A DNA stretch of 64,000 nt, from positions 35,701-99,700 of the forward strand of contig CAJXSR010000012.1 of NCBI GenBank assembly GCA_913061275.1. The letters are read 5' to 3'. Positions 8,696 through 17,714 of this stretch are shown piece by piece; the first letter of the stretch is position 1; each line of letters starts with the position of its first letter. Under the pieces are notes generated by a model. It worked only from the letters and a program-made list of their open reading frames with translations. It did no database searches and was not told the DNA's origin. Source of the DNA: an uncultured Paracoccaceae bacterium (GTDB taxonomy: Bacteria; Pseudomonadota; Alphaproteobacteria; Rhodobacterales; Rhodobacteraceae). The translations under genes were made by a program, and so were the position numbers.

Positions 8696-9150
8696 CCCGT
8701 AAAAACTTAATATTACTTGCCGCTTTAGGCTCTGTCGCCCTTTTAGGCGGTGCATATGCCTTTCAACATCTTGGCGGCATGGCCCCCTGCAAAATGTGCC
8801 TGTGGCAACGCTGGCCACATGCGGCAGCAATAGCAATCGGCATCATCGGCTTTATCACAGGCCGACGTGAACTGGCACTGGCAGGCTTTTTAGCAGCATT
8901 AACAACATCTGGCATTGGGGTTTATCATGCAGGCGTTGAACAAATGTGGTGGGAAGGCCCTACAACATGCACATCTGGCTCAATCAGCGGCTTAAGTACG
9001 GATGATTTACTTGCTCAGATACTAAACGCACCAGTCGTGCGGTGTGATGAAATAGCATGGTCACTATTTGGCATCAGCATGGCTGCCTGGAATGCAATTC
9101 TGTCATTCATATTCGCCCTGATATGGTTGAAAGCTTTCCGTACAAAATAA
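8692..9150 (+). CDS. dsbB: Disulfide bond formation protein B
   Basis: 152 residues, four membrane spans. The first periplasmic loop carries the redox pair CKMC (Cys33/Cys36) followed by LWQRWPH. The second loop carries Cys93 and Cys118, the pair that exchanges electrons with DsbA. This is the complete four-Cys DsbB set, so the protein should pass electrons from DsbA to ubiquinone. It is coupled to the DedA-like gene by a 4-bp overlap. No dsbA lies in the window. The periplasmic cytochromes and Cys-rich proteins nearby are plausible clients. Confidence 0.9.
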   Translation: MTRKNLILLAALGSVALLGGAYAFQHLGGMAPCKMCLWQRWPHAAAIAIGIIGFITGRRELALAGFLAALTTSGIGVYHAGVEQMWWEGPTTCTSGSISGLSTDDLLAQILNAPVVRCDEIAWSLFGISMAAWNAILSFIFALIWLKAFRTK

Positions 9151-9163
9151 AGTCGCATCCACA

Positions 9164-9262
9164 GACCCCCAGTATAGGGGCCCAAATGTAGGGGAAGGAC
9201 GATGCTGCAATCATAGGGGGGGAGATTTGCAGCATCTGCGTCACCAAGGCCAGTCCTGGGGT
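9164..9262. ncRNA. Possible structured RNA in the dsbB-HNH intergenic region
   Basis: The convergent spacer holds nested complementary segments: CCCCAG (9167-9172) with CTGGGG (9256-9261), AGGAC (9196-9200) with GTCCT (9253-9257), and a perfect 10-bp stem GATGCTGCAA (9201-9210) with TTGCAGCATC (9227-9236). Outer and middle pairings share a few bases and may be alternatives. Read on the minus strand, the hairpin loop exposes a run of seven C, an anti-Shine-Dalgarno-like motif common in small regulatory RNAs. The strand is undecided and no named RNA family was recognised. Confidence 0.3.
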
Positions 9263-9267
9263 GAGCA

Positions 9268-9284
9268 AGATTAATAATTAATCT
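9268..9284. repeat. 17-bp AT-rich palindrome
   Basis: AGATTAAT-A-ATTAATCT is a perfect 8-1-8 inverted repeat just beyond the possible structured RNA. It could be an operator or a weak hairpin between the convergent dsbB and HNH genes; no T run follows directly. Confidence 0.4.
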
Positions 9285-9347
9285 GTCCTGCTTTCAATAT
9301 ATGTCAGCGTTTTTTTATTTCCAGTAGCAAAATTTATATCGGCGGAA

Positions 9348-9932
9348 TTATGCCTCTAACTCTGCATCCCAGTACAAATAATCCATCCAGCTTTCGTGCA
9401 TATAGTTTGGTGGAAACTTGCGCCCTGCATTTAACAACTCTGACGGGCTGGGGGTGCGTGGCGGCTTATGTAGCTGCATACGCGCCTCTTTCACCAATTT
9501 AGATCCTTTGCGCAGATTGCACGGGCTGCAAGACGCTACAACATTTTGCCATGTGGTTTTACCACCGCGTGCACGTGGTATCACATGATCGAAAGTCATA
9601 TCCCCCGTCGACCCACAATACTGACAGGTAAATTCATCGCGCAAAAATAAATTGAACCGCGTAAAGGCCGTAGATTTTACAGGTTTGACATAGTCTTTTA
9701 ACACAATCACTGACGGAATATTTATTTCAACAGAAGGCGAATGCACAACTTGATCGTATTCCGCAATAATAGTGACCCGCTCACTGTAAACGGCTTTGAT
9801 CGCATCTTGCCAACTCCACAATGACAGTGGAAAATAGGATAAGGGTCTAAAATCAGCGTTTAATACAAGGGATGGATAATGACGTAGGCTGTTTGGGTTG
9901 CGCACAAAATTTTCAGAAAAATCAGTATTCAT
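9348..9932 (-). CDS. HNH endonuclease domain protein
   Basis: 194 residues. The C-terminal half has the zinc-binding HNH fold: CQYCG, then MTFDHVIPRARGGKTTWQNVVASC and SPCNLRKG, giving both CxxC pairs and the catalytic His of DHVIPR. The N-terminal half starts LVLNADFRPLSYFPLSLWSW, the layout of stand-alone bacterial HNH proteins widely conserved in Rhodobacteraceae (HNH_5-like). It is not next to a restriction methylase or a phage gene, so a DNA repair or unknown housekeeping role is more likely than restriction. Confidence 0.9.
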   Translation of the reverse strand: MNTDFSENFVRNPNSLRHYPSLVLNADFRPLSYFPLSLWSWQDAIKAVYSERVTIIAEYDQVVHSPSVEINIPSVIVLKDYVKPVKSTAFTRFNLFLRDEFTCQYCGSTGDMTFDHVIPRARGGKTTWQNVVASCSPCNLRKGSKLVKEARMQLHKPPRTPSPSELLNAGRKFPPNYMHESWMDYLYWDAELEA

Positions 9933-10075
9933 AGTACAATATGGCCCCTGTTCTGTTTGCCGTTACTACACCAGAACAGGACACCCCGCCCCAGCACTAA
10001 ATCCACTATATCGTGGGGTTTTATTCAAACAACCCCCTATATATCGAATATTTTGGTGGAAAAGCCGCGAAAATC

Positions 10076-10327
10076 TTAGCGAAGGTTTTCGATACTATGT
10101 TGACCAGTCACAATTCGCGGGATTGAATTTGAAGGTCTTTTTTCCAACGACGCAGGCATATTAAGTGGTGCTGGATGGCTATAATCGTAATAAACCCGTT
10201 GCCCTGACATAGGGTCAACAGGGTAGATCAACATCCCAATGCGCACCACGCTCACCACCAGCATCACAGAAGTGATGCTGGTTTTTGTGACCGACTTTAA
10301 AACTTCACGCAATAATGATTTGGCCAC
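10076..10327 (-). CDS. Small membrane-anchored hypothetical protein
   Basis: 83 residues from a GTG start preceded by a good ribosome site (GAGGA, 8 nt upstream). A hydrophobic stretch, SVMLVVSVVRIGMLIY at about residues 20-35, would anchor it, with a Pro- and polar-rich tail outside (VDPMSGQRVYYDYSHPAP). No domain was recognised. The ribosome site, the lack of a competing frame and the 145-bp clean spacer to the HNH gene favour a real gene, but codon support is thin. Confidence 0.5.
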   Translation of the reverse strand: MAKSLLREVLKSVTKTSITSVMLVVSVVRIGMLIYPVDPMSGQRVYYDYSHPAPLNMPASLEKRPSNSIPRIVTGQHSIENLR

Positions 10328-10401
10328 AAAATTTCCTCACCCTGGCTGAGTAGATTACCCATATGGCTGGTTTTTATGGCGAAAATAGGACGGAAAATAA
10401 T

Positions 10402-11058
10402 TTATAGATTAAGACGATTTTTAATAAACTGCACCGCCAGCCCCAAACCATCAGGTCCAATACCATGTGCCATACCCGATGACATGTGGGTTGAAACATC
10501 AAACCCGGCCTGCGTTAGCGCATCCGCCGCTTTGCCCATATCGGTTGGCGGCACCACCATATCCATATCACCATGTATCAACAAAACAGGTGGCTTAGTC
10601 TGCATTTCGTCTGCCAAATCATCAGGTGCCAATAAGCGTCCCGAAAACCCGACAATACAGGCCAGCATATCAGTGCGGCGCGGCCCTGCGTGCAACGCCA
10701 TCATCGTGCCTTGGGAAAAACCCACTAGAACCACGCGATCAGGGGTTACGCCGTGTGCCACCATTTGCCCATCAAGCCACGCTTGAAATTGGGTGACAGA
10801 TTGCACCATAATTTCATGCGCAAATTTTTCCGAAGTCATATCGATCATCGGGATTGGAAACCACTCTTTGCCCATCGGGTTCATCGTGCAGCTATTCGGT
10901 GCATGCGGTGAAATAAACGTTGTATTGGGCAAATGTTCCGCCATAGGTTCAGCCAGTCCAATCAGATCATTCCCATCCGCCCCATAGCCGTGAATAAACA
11001 CCACTAAACTGTCTGCTCTGCCAGATTTTGCAGCATGCATTTCGGCCTTTAAACTCAT
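10402..11058 (-). CDS. Alpha/beta hydrolase, phospholipase/carboxylesterase family
   Basis: 218 residues, the size of YpfH/acyl-protein-thioesterase-like esterases. The oxyanion region is VVFIHGYGADGNDLIGL, the nucleophile Ser sits in GFSQGTMMA, the acid in HGDMDMVVPP and the His in SGMAHGIGPDG. The triad is therefore complete. Members hydrolyse short acyl esters or lysophospholipids. The start overlaps the stop of the upstream glycosylase gene by 4 bp, placing it last in a cbiD-cobK-alkA-esterase operon; no link to cobalamin is known. Confidence 0.88.
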   Translation of the reverse strand: MSLKAEMHAAKSGRADSLVVFIHGYGADGNDLIGLAEPMAEHLPNTTFISPHAPNSCTMNPMGKEWFPIPMIDMTSEKFAHEIMVQSVTQFQAWLDGQMVAHGVTPDRVVLVGFSQGTMMALHAGPRRTDMLACIVGFSGRLLAPDDLADEMQTKPPVLLIHGDMDMVVPPTDMGKAADALTQAGFDVSTHMSSGMAHGIGPDGLGLAVQFIKNRLNL

Positions 11059-11705
11059 GTTCTGATCCCTTCACGATCCTTAATCACGCGGTAATAGGCC
11101 CAAAGCAATCGCGCTGCAACCGCCCGCCAAGGTGACCAAGCTTGCGCCATTAAATTAAAGTCTTTTTCCGATGGTCGTGCGTCTAGATCAAACAAAACCT
11201 TTGCCGCTTCTTGCAAGGCCAAATCACCTGCCGCAAACACATCCGCACGCCCCAGTGAAAACATCGCATAAATTTCTGAAGTCCACGTGCCAATACCTTT
11301 TATTTCAATAAGTTGTGCAATTACTTGCTTTGTTTGGGTTTCTTGCAATGCGGTATAATCCAACCCACTTTCAGCCAGTGATTTCACATATTTAATCTTG
11401 GGCCTAGACAACCCGCAAGATCGTAAATCATCCGCACTTGCCCTTCGCACATCCGCGGGCATAATCAGCTGTGCCATTTCCAAACGTTTCCAGATACTTG
11501 CAGCTGCCGCCACCGAAATTTGCTGGCTGACTATTGCATTTAACAAAGCCTCAAACCCATCAGCTTTCAACCGCAAAGGCAACGTACCCGTTTGTTGTAA
11601 CGCTTGTGCAAAACGCGGCTCAATTCGCGCTAAATACGCGGCACCCTCTGCGACACATGCGTCGCAAGTTATAATCCGCCCTACCATCCTTGTGCCCGCA
11701 CCCAA
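11055..11705 (-). CDS. DNA-3-methyladenine glycosylase II (AlkA-like)
   Basis: 216 residues of the HhH-GPD superfamily. LNAIVSQQISVAAAASIWKRL is the first signature, EIKGIGTWTSEIYAMF is the helix-hairpin-helix with the Gly-x-Gly turn, and the catalytic Asp lies in VFAAGDLALQEA. C-terminal SPWRAVAARLLWAYYR is typical of AlkA. The N-terminal TATA-fold domain of E. coli AlkA is absent, as in the shorter alphaproteobacterial and yeast-like forms. It should excise alkylated purines. It sits inside the cobalamin operon, overlapping cobK by 25 bp and the esterase by 4 bp. Confidence 0.9.
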   Translation of the reverse strand: MGAGTRMVGRIITCDACVAEGAAYLARIEPRFAQALQQTGTLPLRLKADGFEALLNAIVSQQISVAAAASIWKRLEMAQLIMPADVRRASADDLRSCGLSRPKIKYVKSLAESGLDYTALQETQTKQVIAQLIEIKGIGTWTSEIYAMFSLGRADVFAAGDLALQEAAKVLFDLDARPSEKDFNLMAQAWSPWRAVAARLLWAYYRVIKDREGIRT

Positions 11706-12412
11706 TCAAGGGCTGCATCAACCGTGCCAACCACCTTAGCATCTGGTAATTTCGGGCGGTTAATCATCACCACAGGCAGACTAAGTATGCGCGCTGCATC
11801 CAGCTTAGACCTGCTTTTTGCACCCCCTGCATTTTTGACAACCAACCACTCTATATTTTTTTCTTTAAATAAAGCTACTTCTTGTTCAATAGAAAATGGT
11901 GGCGTTCCAATTAAAAACCCGCCTGCAAAACCTGCCAATACAGGGGCTTTTGGCGGGTCAATCACACGTGCCAGTAATTTTCGCCCTTCTAGGCATGAAA
12001 ACTCGTGCAATGTTTGCCGACCTGTTCCTAAAAACACCGTCGCACCTTTGGGAATATAATTTGCGGTTTGCGCAACAGTGTCTACATAATACCACTGGTC
12101 ACCTACATCTGCGACCCATTCGAGACGTTGCACAATAATATGTGGTATATTCAATTCAGCACAAATACTGGCCGCCGTTTGCGTCATCTTAGCTGCAAAC
12201 GGGTGGGTTGCATCAACCACGCCCTTAATTCCATGGCTCAATAAGTAATCGCGAAAGCCCTTAACACCGCCAAACCCGCCCTTACGTGTGATCGCAGGCA
12301 AATCTACAGGACTGCGCGTCACCCCAGCCAAAGATGCCACCACATCGACCCCTTGCAAGCCTTCTAAAAGTTGCCTTGCGTCCGAAGTTCCCGCTAAAAC
12401 TAACAGTGTCAC
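11681..12412 (-). CDS. cobK: Precorrin-6A (cobalt-precorrin-6A) reductase
   Basis: 243 residues. The N-terminus LLVLAGTSDARQLLEGL is the NAD(P)-binding start typical of CobK/CbiJ. VDATHPFAAKMTQTAASIC and the GRQTLHEF and VKNAGGAKSRSKLDAA segments are the conserved substrate and nucleotide signatures. The enzyme reduces precorrin-6A to precorrin-6B in corrin ring synthesis. The start overlaps cbiD's stop by 4 bp. CbiD next door suggests the cobalt-early form of the substrate, or a mixed pathway. Confidence 0.93.
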   Translation of the reverse strand: MTLLVLAGTSDARQLLEGLQGVDVVASLAGVTRSPVDLPAITRKGGFGGVKGFRDYLLSHGIKGVVDATHPFAAKMTQTAASICAELNIPHIIVQRLEWVADVGDQWYYVDTVAQTANYIPKGATVFLGTGRQTLHEFSCLEGRKLLARVIDPPKAPVLAGFAGGFLIGTPPFSIEQEVALFKEKNIEWLVVKNAGGAKSRSKLDAARILSLPVVMINRPKLPDAKVVGTVDAALDWVRAQGW

Positions 12413-13500
12413 TTAGTTTTCCCCAATATATTACCTGAACGATCTATTACAACAATATCAACATGTTGTATTGTTTTCTTCACTTTTTCCTTCACGCGTA
12501 TACGCGCCTGATCTGCGATTGCTTGCGCCAATCCGTTGCCAGCACGCGTCACCGCTTCCAGGGCCGTATTTGCATCCCTTACATCAGCCAATCCCAACGA
12601 CAAAGACAGGGTATTCAACGCGTCAAAGTCCACCTGTGTTCGCGAAGAATGCAGATCTACTGCCCCTTGGGCCAGCTTGGTGATCTTACCAATTCCACCG
12701 CCAATCGTTACACGCGGCACAGGGTGTTTAGCCAGATATTTCAACATCCCACCCGCAAAATCGCCCATATCCAGCATCGCGTGATCGGGCAAGTTAAACA
12801 GCTCTTGCACCACCTTTTCAGATGTCGACCCCGTGCAACCCGCCACATGGGCCTGCCCGCCTGCCACCGCCACATCAATGCCGCGATGAATAGATGCAAT
12901 CCATGCCGCGCACGAAAATGGCCGCACAATGCCTGTTGTGCCTAAAATAGATAGGCCACCTTTGATCCCCAATCTTGGGTTCCACGTCTTTAGGGCAATT
13001 TCCGCCCCATGCGGCACAGCAACCGTCACGCAAATATCCGGGCTTTTTCCATATCGGTTTGCTTGTTCTTCAATTACACCCGAAATCATCGCGCGTGGCA
13101 CAGGGTTAATTGCAGGTTCGCCCACTTCAATCGGTAAACCCGCCATGGTCACAGTCCCCACACCGTCGCCCGCTTTAAACACAATCCCACCATCGCTGGC
13201 AGTGACCCGTGCAATAATCAGCGCACCGTGGGTTACATCGGGGTCATCGCCTGCGTCTTTGGTAATTCCAACCTCGGCCCAGCCATCACCAACCTCTTGA
13301 TGTGCTAACGGAAACACGGGTGTTTCGCCTTTTGGCAAAGTAATGCCTATCTCGCGCGGGAAAGCGCCCCCCCACAAAGCATCCAGCGCCGCTTTAGTTG
13401 CGGCGGTCGCACAGGCACCTGTGGTCCAACCACGGCGCAAATCACCTGTTGGTTTCCTGCTCATAAGCGCGACTATAAGCGCCATTTTGCCTGACGCCAA
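12409..13500 (-). CDS. cbiD: Cobalt-precorrin-5B (C1)-methyltransferase
   Basis: 363 residues. The N-terminal GDLRRGWTTGACATAATKAAL is diagnostic for CbiD, followed by ITLPKGETPVFPL, VTKDAGDDPDVTHGALI, GTTGIVRPFSCAAW and the GGGIGKITKLAQG segment. CbiD methylates C1 of the contracted corrin ring. It is first in the leftward operon and divergent from cobA, with only about 60 bp between start codons. Rhodobacteraceae often combine CbiD with aerobic-route enzymes in place of CobF. No cobalamin riboswitch fits in the short spacer. Confidence 0.95.
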   Translation of the reverse strand: MASGKMALIVALMSRKPTGDLRRGWTTGACATAATKAALDALWGGAFPREIGITLPKGETPVFPLAHQEVGDGWAEVGITKDAGDDPDVTHGALIIARVTASDGGIVFKAGDGVGTVTMAGLPIEVGEPAINPVPRAMISGVIEEQANRYGKSPDICVTVAVPHGAEIALKTWNPRLGIKGGLSILGTTGIVRPFSCAAWIASIHRGIDVAVAGGQAHVAGCTGSTSEKVVQELFNLPDHAMLDMGDFAGGMLKYLAKHPVPRVTIGGGIGKITKLAQGAVDLHSSRTQVDFDALNTLSLSLGLADVRDANTALEAVTRAGNGLAQAIADQARIRVKEKVKKTIQHVDIVVIDRSGNILGKTK

Positions 13501-13561
13501 TCACCCAATTTGCGTCGTGCACCTGCTTGGCAATATGCATTCTCTGGGCCATAACACGGTT

Positions 13562-14416
13562 ATGAACGATACGAATCCCCTTCCCGCCAATGATTGGCCC
13601 GAATTACAACCTGGCTGGGTTTGGCTTTGTGGTGCTGGCCCTGGTGATCCTGGCCTGCTGACACTTCACGCGCTCAATGCCCTGCGCCAAGCGGATGTTA
13701 TTATTTATGACGCCCTTGTTGACAGCCGCATCATGGATTGGGCAAGTGACAAAGCCGAACTGATCTATGCAGGCAAACGTGGTGGCAAACCATCTGCAAA
13801 ACAGCGTGATATTTCACTGCAACTGGTGGATTTGGCCAAAGCGGGCAAGCGCGTTTTGCGGCTGAAAGGTGGCGATCCGTTTGTGTTCGGGCGTGGCGGC
13901 GAAGAAGCGCAAACATTGGTGCAACACGGCGTCCCTATCCGCATTATACCCGGTATTTCCGCAGGCATTGGCGGTTTGGCCTATGCAGGTATTCCTGTCA
14001 CCCACCGCGATGTTAACCAATCGGTTACCTTTATAACAGGCCACGACCAAAGTGGTGACACCCCTAGTGCCTTGAATTGGCAGGCAATTTCCGATGGTTC
14101 ACAAGTGCTGGTGATTTATATGGGCATGAAACACATCGCACCTATTGCACAGGCTTTGTTAGACGCGGGCCGTGCTTCAGGCGAACCTGTTGCAGTGGTC
14201 ACACAAGCCACAACGCCCGATCAACGCGTGCTGGAAACCACGTTGGGTACCATTGTAGCCGATCTGGAAAAATCCGATATGTCCCCACCTGCCATTATCT
14301 GCGTTGGCCGTTCTGTGAAAATGCGCCAAGTGTTGGATTGGCAATCAATGATTTCAGGCGAAAACCCCCGCAATCTTGACCCGTTGGGCCGTGGTAAACC
14401 CGCCGAGGCCTCATGA
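13562..14416 (+). CDS. cobA: Uroporphyrinogen-III C-methyltransferase
   Basis: 284 residues from the ATG at 13562. The first family signature is VWLCGAGPGDPGLLTLHAL, the SAM-binding tetrapyrrole methylase loop; GKRGGKPSAKQRDISLQLV and LRLKGGDPFVFGRGGEE are the second and third. It methylates uro'gen III at C2 and C7 to precorrin-2, the entry step to corrinoids and siroheme. No CysG oxidase/chelatase domain is fused. An ATG 27 bases earlier is in frame but crowds the cbiD promoter. The stop overlaps cobB in ATGA. Confidence 0.93.
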   Translation: MNDTNPLPANDWPELQPGWVWLCGAGPGDPGLLTLHALNALRQADVIIYDALVDSRIMDWASDKAELIYAGKRGGKPSAKQRDISLQLVDLAKAGKRVLRLKGGDPFVFGRGGEEAQTLVQHGVPIRIIPGISAGIGGLAYAGIPVTHRDVNQSVTFITGHDQSGDTPSALNWQAISDGSQVLVIYMGMKHIAPIAQALLDAGRASGEPVAVVTQATTPDQRVLETTLGTIVADLEKSDMSPPAIICVGRSVKMRQVLDWQSMISGENPRNLDPLGRGKPAEAS

Positions 14417-15675
14417 AGGGCCTGATTTTAACCGCACCAAACTCTGGTGGCGGTAAAACCACCCTGACATTGGGTATATTACGCGCCCTGAAAAATCGCG
14501 GCATTGCCATGGGTTCTGGCAAAAGTGGGCCAGATTACATCGATCCGCGCTTTCATGAAGCTGCAAGTGGCGCGCCTTGTGTAAACCTTGACGCATGGGC
14601 GATGTCGTCTGATCGCATCCGCAATTTAGCGGCATGTGGCACACCGATATTGATCGAAGGTGCAATGGGCTTGTTTGACGGCGCCCCCCCTATGGGCAAA
14701 GGGGCCACCGCAGATCTAGCCCGCATACTGGGCCTGCCATGTGTGTTAATTTGCGATGTATCCAAACAATCCCAGTCAGTCGCCGCAGTTGTTGAAGGGT
14801 TTTCACGTCACGCAGATGATGTCAGCATTGTTAGTGTCATCCTGAATAAGGTCGGCAGCCCACGGCACGAAGCCATGTTACGCCGCGCACTTGATCCCGT
14901 TGGCCTACCAATATTGGGTGCGGTTTACCGCGATACAAAGTTAGAAACACCTTCACGGCACTTAGGGCTGGTACAGGCAAATGAGCGCGATGATTTAGAG
15001 GCCTTCTTGGATTATTCAGCGAGTATCGCAAGTAACTCTATCGATATTGATTTATTACTCTCGTTATTCCAGCCAATATCAAAATCTGCTGGCAATCCTA
15101 AAATTTTACCACCCCCCGCCCAATCTATCGCAATAGCATCTGACCAAGCCTTTGCTTTTGCCTATCCCCACCTGCTGTCAGCCTGGCAAAAAGCGGGGTC
15201 CGAGCTCTCCTTTTTCTCACCTTTGGCAGATCAGGCGCCTGCCCCAAGTGACCTTGTGATCCTTCCAGGCGGGTACCCCGAACTGCATGCAGGAAAACTT
15301 GCCAGTAACCAGACATTCATCACAGGGATGCAGCAGGCAAAAGCAGTTTACGGCGAGTGCGGTGGCTATATGGCGATGGGCGAAGGTCTGATTGATGCGG
15401 ATGGCAAGCACCATAAAATGCTGGGCCTTTTGCCGCTTGAAACCAGCTTTGCAAGCCGCAAACTGCACCTTGGGTATCGCAATCTGACACCACAAGGTGG
15501 GCTATGGGATTTATCCCTTAACGGGCATGAGTTTCATTATGCCACTACACTAAAAGCCAACGGGAAACCGCTTTTCCATGCCACAGACGCAGAAAACACT
15601 AAACTACCCCACATGGGGCTGATAAATGGCCCTTACTCAGGCAGTTTTGCACATATCATCGACCGCGCGGATTAG
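14413..15675 (+). CDS. cobB: Cobyrinate / hydrogenobyrinate a,c-diamide synthase
   Basis: 420 residues. The N-terminal P-loop domain starts LILTAPNSGGGKTTLTLGIL, with SGPDYIDPRFHEAASG and the EGAMGLFDG loop that are characteristic of CobB/CbiA. The C-terminal glutaminase domain has its catalytic Cys316 in YGECGGYMAMGEG and a late His in NGHEFHY. The enzyme amidates the a and c side chains using glutamine and ATP. It is translationally coupled to cobA. Whether the substrate is hydrogenobyrinate (CobB) or cobyrinate (CbiA) cannot be read from sequence; the symbol follows alphaproteobacterial use. Confidence 0.92.
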   Translation: MKGLILTAPNSGGGKTTLTLGILRALKNRGIAMGSGKSGPDYIDPRFHEAASGAPCVNLDAWAMSSDRIRNLAACGTPILIEGAMGLFDGAPPMGKGATADLARILGLPCVLICDVSKQSQSVAAVVEGFSRHADDVSIVSVILNKVGSPRHEAMLRRALDPVGLPILGAVYRDTKLETPSRHLGLVQANERDDLEAFLDYSASIASNSIDIDLLLSLFQPISKSAGNPKILPPPAQSIAIASDQAFAFAYPHLLSAWQKAGSELSFFSPLADQAPAPSDLVILPGGYPELHAGKLASNQTFITGMQQAKAVYGECGGYMAMGEGLIDADGKHHKMLGLLPLETSFASRKLHLGYRNLTPQGGLWDLSLNGHEFHYATTLKANGKPLFHATDAENTKLPHMGLINGPYSGSFAHIIDRAD

Positions 15676-15736
15676 TCCATTAACGGGTACAATGTTCTGA
15701 TTGCAGGACGGTCATAAGTCAGATACGTCATAAATT

Positions 15737-16969
15737 ATGACCCATTCAGACGTACTTGCCAAACGCAATGTTATAATCCTAATTTTAGCGCAAGCATTCC
15801 TTGGCGCGCAAATGCCGATCCTGTTTGTTATTGGCGGGCTGGCAGGGCAATCACTGGCTTCTAATATCTGCTGGGCTACAATGCCAATATCAATGATCGT
15901 CTTTGGATCAATGACAACTGCCCCGTGGCTAAGTCAGGTGATGCAGAAATATGGCCGAAAAGTTGGATTTATAATTGGCATTATTGGCGGGGCAACCGGT
16001 GCTGCAGTTTGTGCCTATGGCCTATTCACAGCATCATTTGGCACCTTCCTTCTTGGCAGTTATTTTTCTGGCATATACATGTCTGCCCAAGCATTCTATC
16101 GGTTTGCCGCAGCCGATACTGCATCCGATAGCTTTCGCCCCAAAGCCATTTCTTATGTGATGGCAGGCGGGCTTGCATCTGCAATTATCGGGCCGCAACT
16201 GGTTAAATTAACCTCTGACGCCTATGTCATACCATTTTTTGGTGCTTATATTGCGATCATTGCAATTAACTTAATCGGTTCACTGCTGTTTTTCTTCTTA
16301 AAAATACCTACCCCCGAGCCACAAGATAAAGCGGCACCTGCTGGGCGTTCAAGGCTGGAATTGTTAAAATCGCCGCGCATTGCCGTTGCCATCATCTGTG
16401 CAATGGTTTCATACGCGTTGATGAACCTTGTCATGACTTCAACACCACTTGCGGTCGTTGGCTGTGGTTTCACACAAAACAATGCCGCCGATGTTGTTAT
16501 GGGGCATGTATTGGGTATGTTTATCCCCAGCTTTTTCACAGGTCATCTGATTGTACGTTTCGGGGCCAAAAAAATCGTAGCACTGGGTTTGGTAATTCTG
16601 GCAATAGCCGGCATTGTTGACCTTTCAGGTATAACATTAACCAACTTCTTCTTAGGTCTTATATTGCTAGGCATCGGATGGAACTTTGGCTTTATCGGCG
16701 CCACCACAATGCTATCATATGCCCACGCACCCAGCGAGCGCGGGCGGGTTCAAGGTATGAATGATTTTCTAGTATTTGGCATGGTAACATTAGGGTCATT
16801 GTCATCTGGCGGCTTGATGAACTGCTCAGGTGGCACCCCTGTAGAGGGTTGGACAGCCGTCAATATCGCAATGGTACCTTTCCTATTATTGGCAGGTGCT
16901 GCATTGGTTTGGTTAATGATAATAGATCGGCGAGAAGGCCGCGACAAACTTAAATCTTATTCAGCATAG
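15737..16969 (+). CDS. MFS transporter
   Basis: 410 residues, 12 predicted membrane spans. A short loop after span 2-3 carries QKYGRKVGFIIG, a version of the MFS loop motif (G-x3-D-R/K-x-G-R-R/K), and its counterpart after the second half is VRFGAKKIVALG. The central loop (residues about 190-210) is short. No antibiotic- or sugar-family signature was recognised, so the substrate is unknown. It follows cobB by 61 bp and could be cotranscribed with it. The 3' end overlaps the opposing squalene/phytoene synthase-like gene by 20 bp. Confidence 0.88.
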   Translation: MTHSDVLAKRNVIILILAQAFLGAQMPILFVIGGLAGQSLASNICWATMPISMIVFGSMTTAPWLSQVMQKYGRKVGFIIGIIGGATGAAVCAYGLFTASFGTFLLGSYFSGIYMSAQAFYRFAAADTASDSFRPKAISYVMAGGLASAIIGPQLVKLTSDAYVIPFFGAYIAIIAINLIGSLLFFFLKIPTPEPQDKAAPAGRSRLELLKSPRIAVAIICAMVSYALMNLVMTSTPLAVVGCGFTQNNAADVVMGHVLGMFIPSFFTGHLIVRFGAKKIVALGLVILAIAGIVDLSGITLTNFFLGLILLGIGWNFGFIGATTMLSYAHAPSERGRVQGMNDFLVFGMVTLGSLSSGGLMNCSGGTPVEGWTAVNIAMVPFLLLAGAALVWLMIIDRREGRDKLKSYSA

Positions 16970-17714
16970 ATTTCGCAAGCAGACTGATTTTCTTATGAAA
17001 TTCAGAGACTTCCAAACCACCTAACGCTACAAGTTCTGGGGATTGGGCCGCAGTTTTTAAGGTTCTCTTTGCCATCCACGCCGCCCGTAATGCAGCTTTA
17101 ACAGGGTTTGGCAGTCCTTTAACCGCTTCCATACGGGTCAATGCACAATTCGCCAAGTTTGATACACCCTTGGGGGTTCCATCCACTAACGGATATTTCT
17201 GCGCGTTTTCCAACGCGGGTATGGCCCGAAATAAGGCCGCAATACCTGCACCATAGCCAAAATCCATCACGGCGGTTTTATACGTATCACTTGCACCTAG
17301 TGCCTGTGCGGCAAGCCACATCAACCCGGCGGAGGTATCACTGATATACCGATCAAACGCTGCCTGATCTTTATGATGCTCTTTGTAAATATCCCAGCGT
17401 CGCGCCTCTATCAGCGCATCAAACGCTGCGCGATCTAGCCCCTTATCGGCAATCAAGGCCCCTAAAGGCGTTACAACTTCATGGCGACGCACAGCACCGC
17501 CCGAATAAATTTCCTCAATCGCATCCACCCACCATTGCAGGCGCATTTCGGCAATCATAGCTTCCGCAGTCACCCAAGGGGCGCGCACCACTTCTAGATT
17601 AAAGGCATAAAGCACCATCAAACCACCGCGATCATCGGGGTGTGCCGTCATTGCCGACAAAAACCGATCAGGGTCACCGCGTTCAACCAGTTCTGCACAG
17701 GCTTCAACGCTCAT
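16950..17714 (-). CDS. Squalene/phytoene synthase family protein
   Basis: 254 residues. MTAHPDDRGGLMVLYAFNLEVVRAP and MIAEMRLQWWVDAIEEIY match the N-terminal signature of the family. The usual Asp-rich pair (DxxxD) of true synthases is degenerate here (VVRAP where prenyl-diphosphate enzymes have D-x-x-D), so it resembles the NDUFAF6-like, non-carotenoid subgroup that assists complex I assembly rather than a terpene synthase. The start overlaps the citramalate synthase stop by 4 bp. No other carotenoid genes are present. Confidence 0.8.
   Translation of the reverse strand: MSVEACAELVERGDPDRFLSAMTAHPDDRGGLMVLYAFNLEVVRAPWVTAEAMIAEMRLQWWVDAIEEIYSGGAVRRHEVVTPLGALIADKGLDRAAFDALIEARRWDIYKEHHKDQAAFDRYISDTSAGLMWLAAQALGASDTYKTAVMDFGYGAGIAALFRAIPALENAQKYPLVDGTPKGVSNLANCALTRMEAVKGLPNPVKAALRAAWMAKRTLKTAAQSPELVALGGLEVSEFHKKISLLAKSMLNKI

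Noticed and set aside
13501..13561. Cobalamin riboswitch between the divergent cbiD and cobA genes
   Set aside because: The spacer is only about 60 bp and lacks the B12-box; upstream of cobK and cobB the genes overlap, so there is no room either.
16950..17714. Carotenoid (phytoene) synthase
   Set aside because: The Asp-rich prenyl-diphosphate sites are degenerate and no crt genes are nearby, so the complex-I-assembly-like subgroup is more likely.
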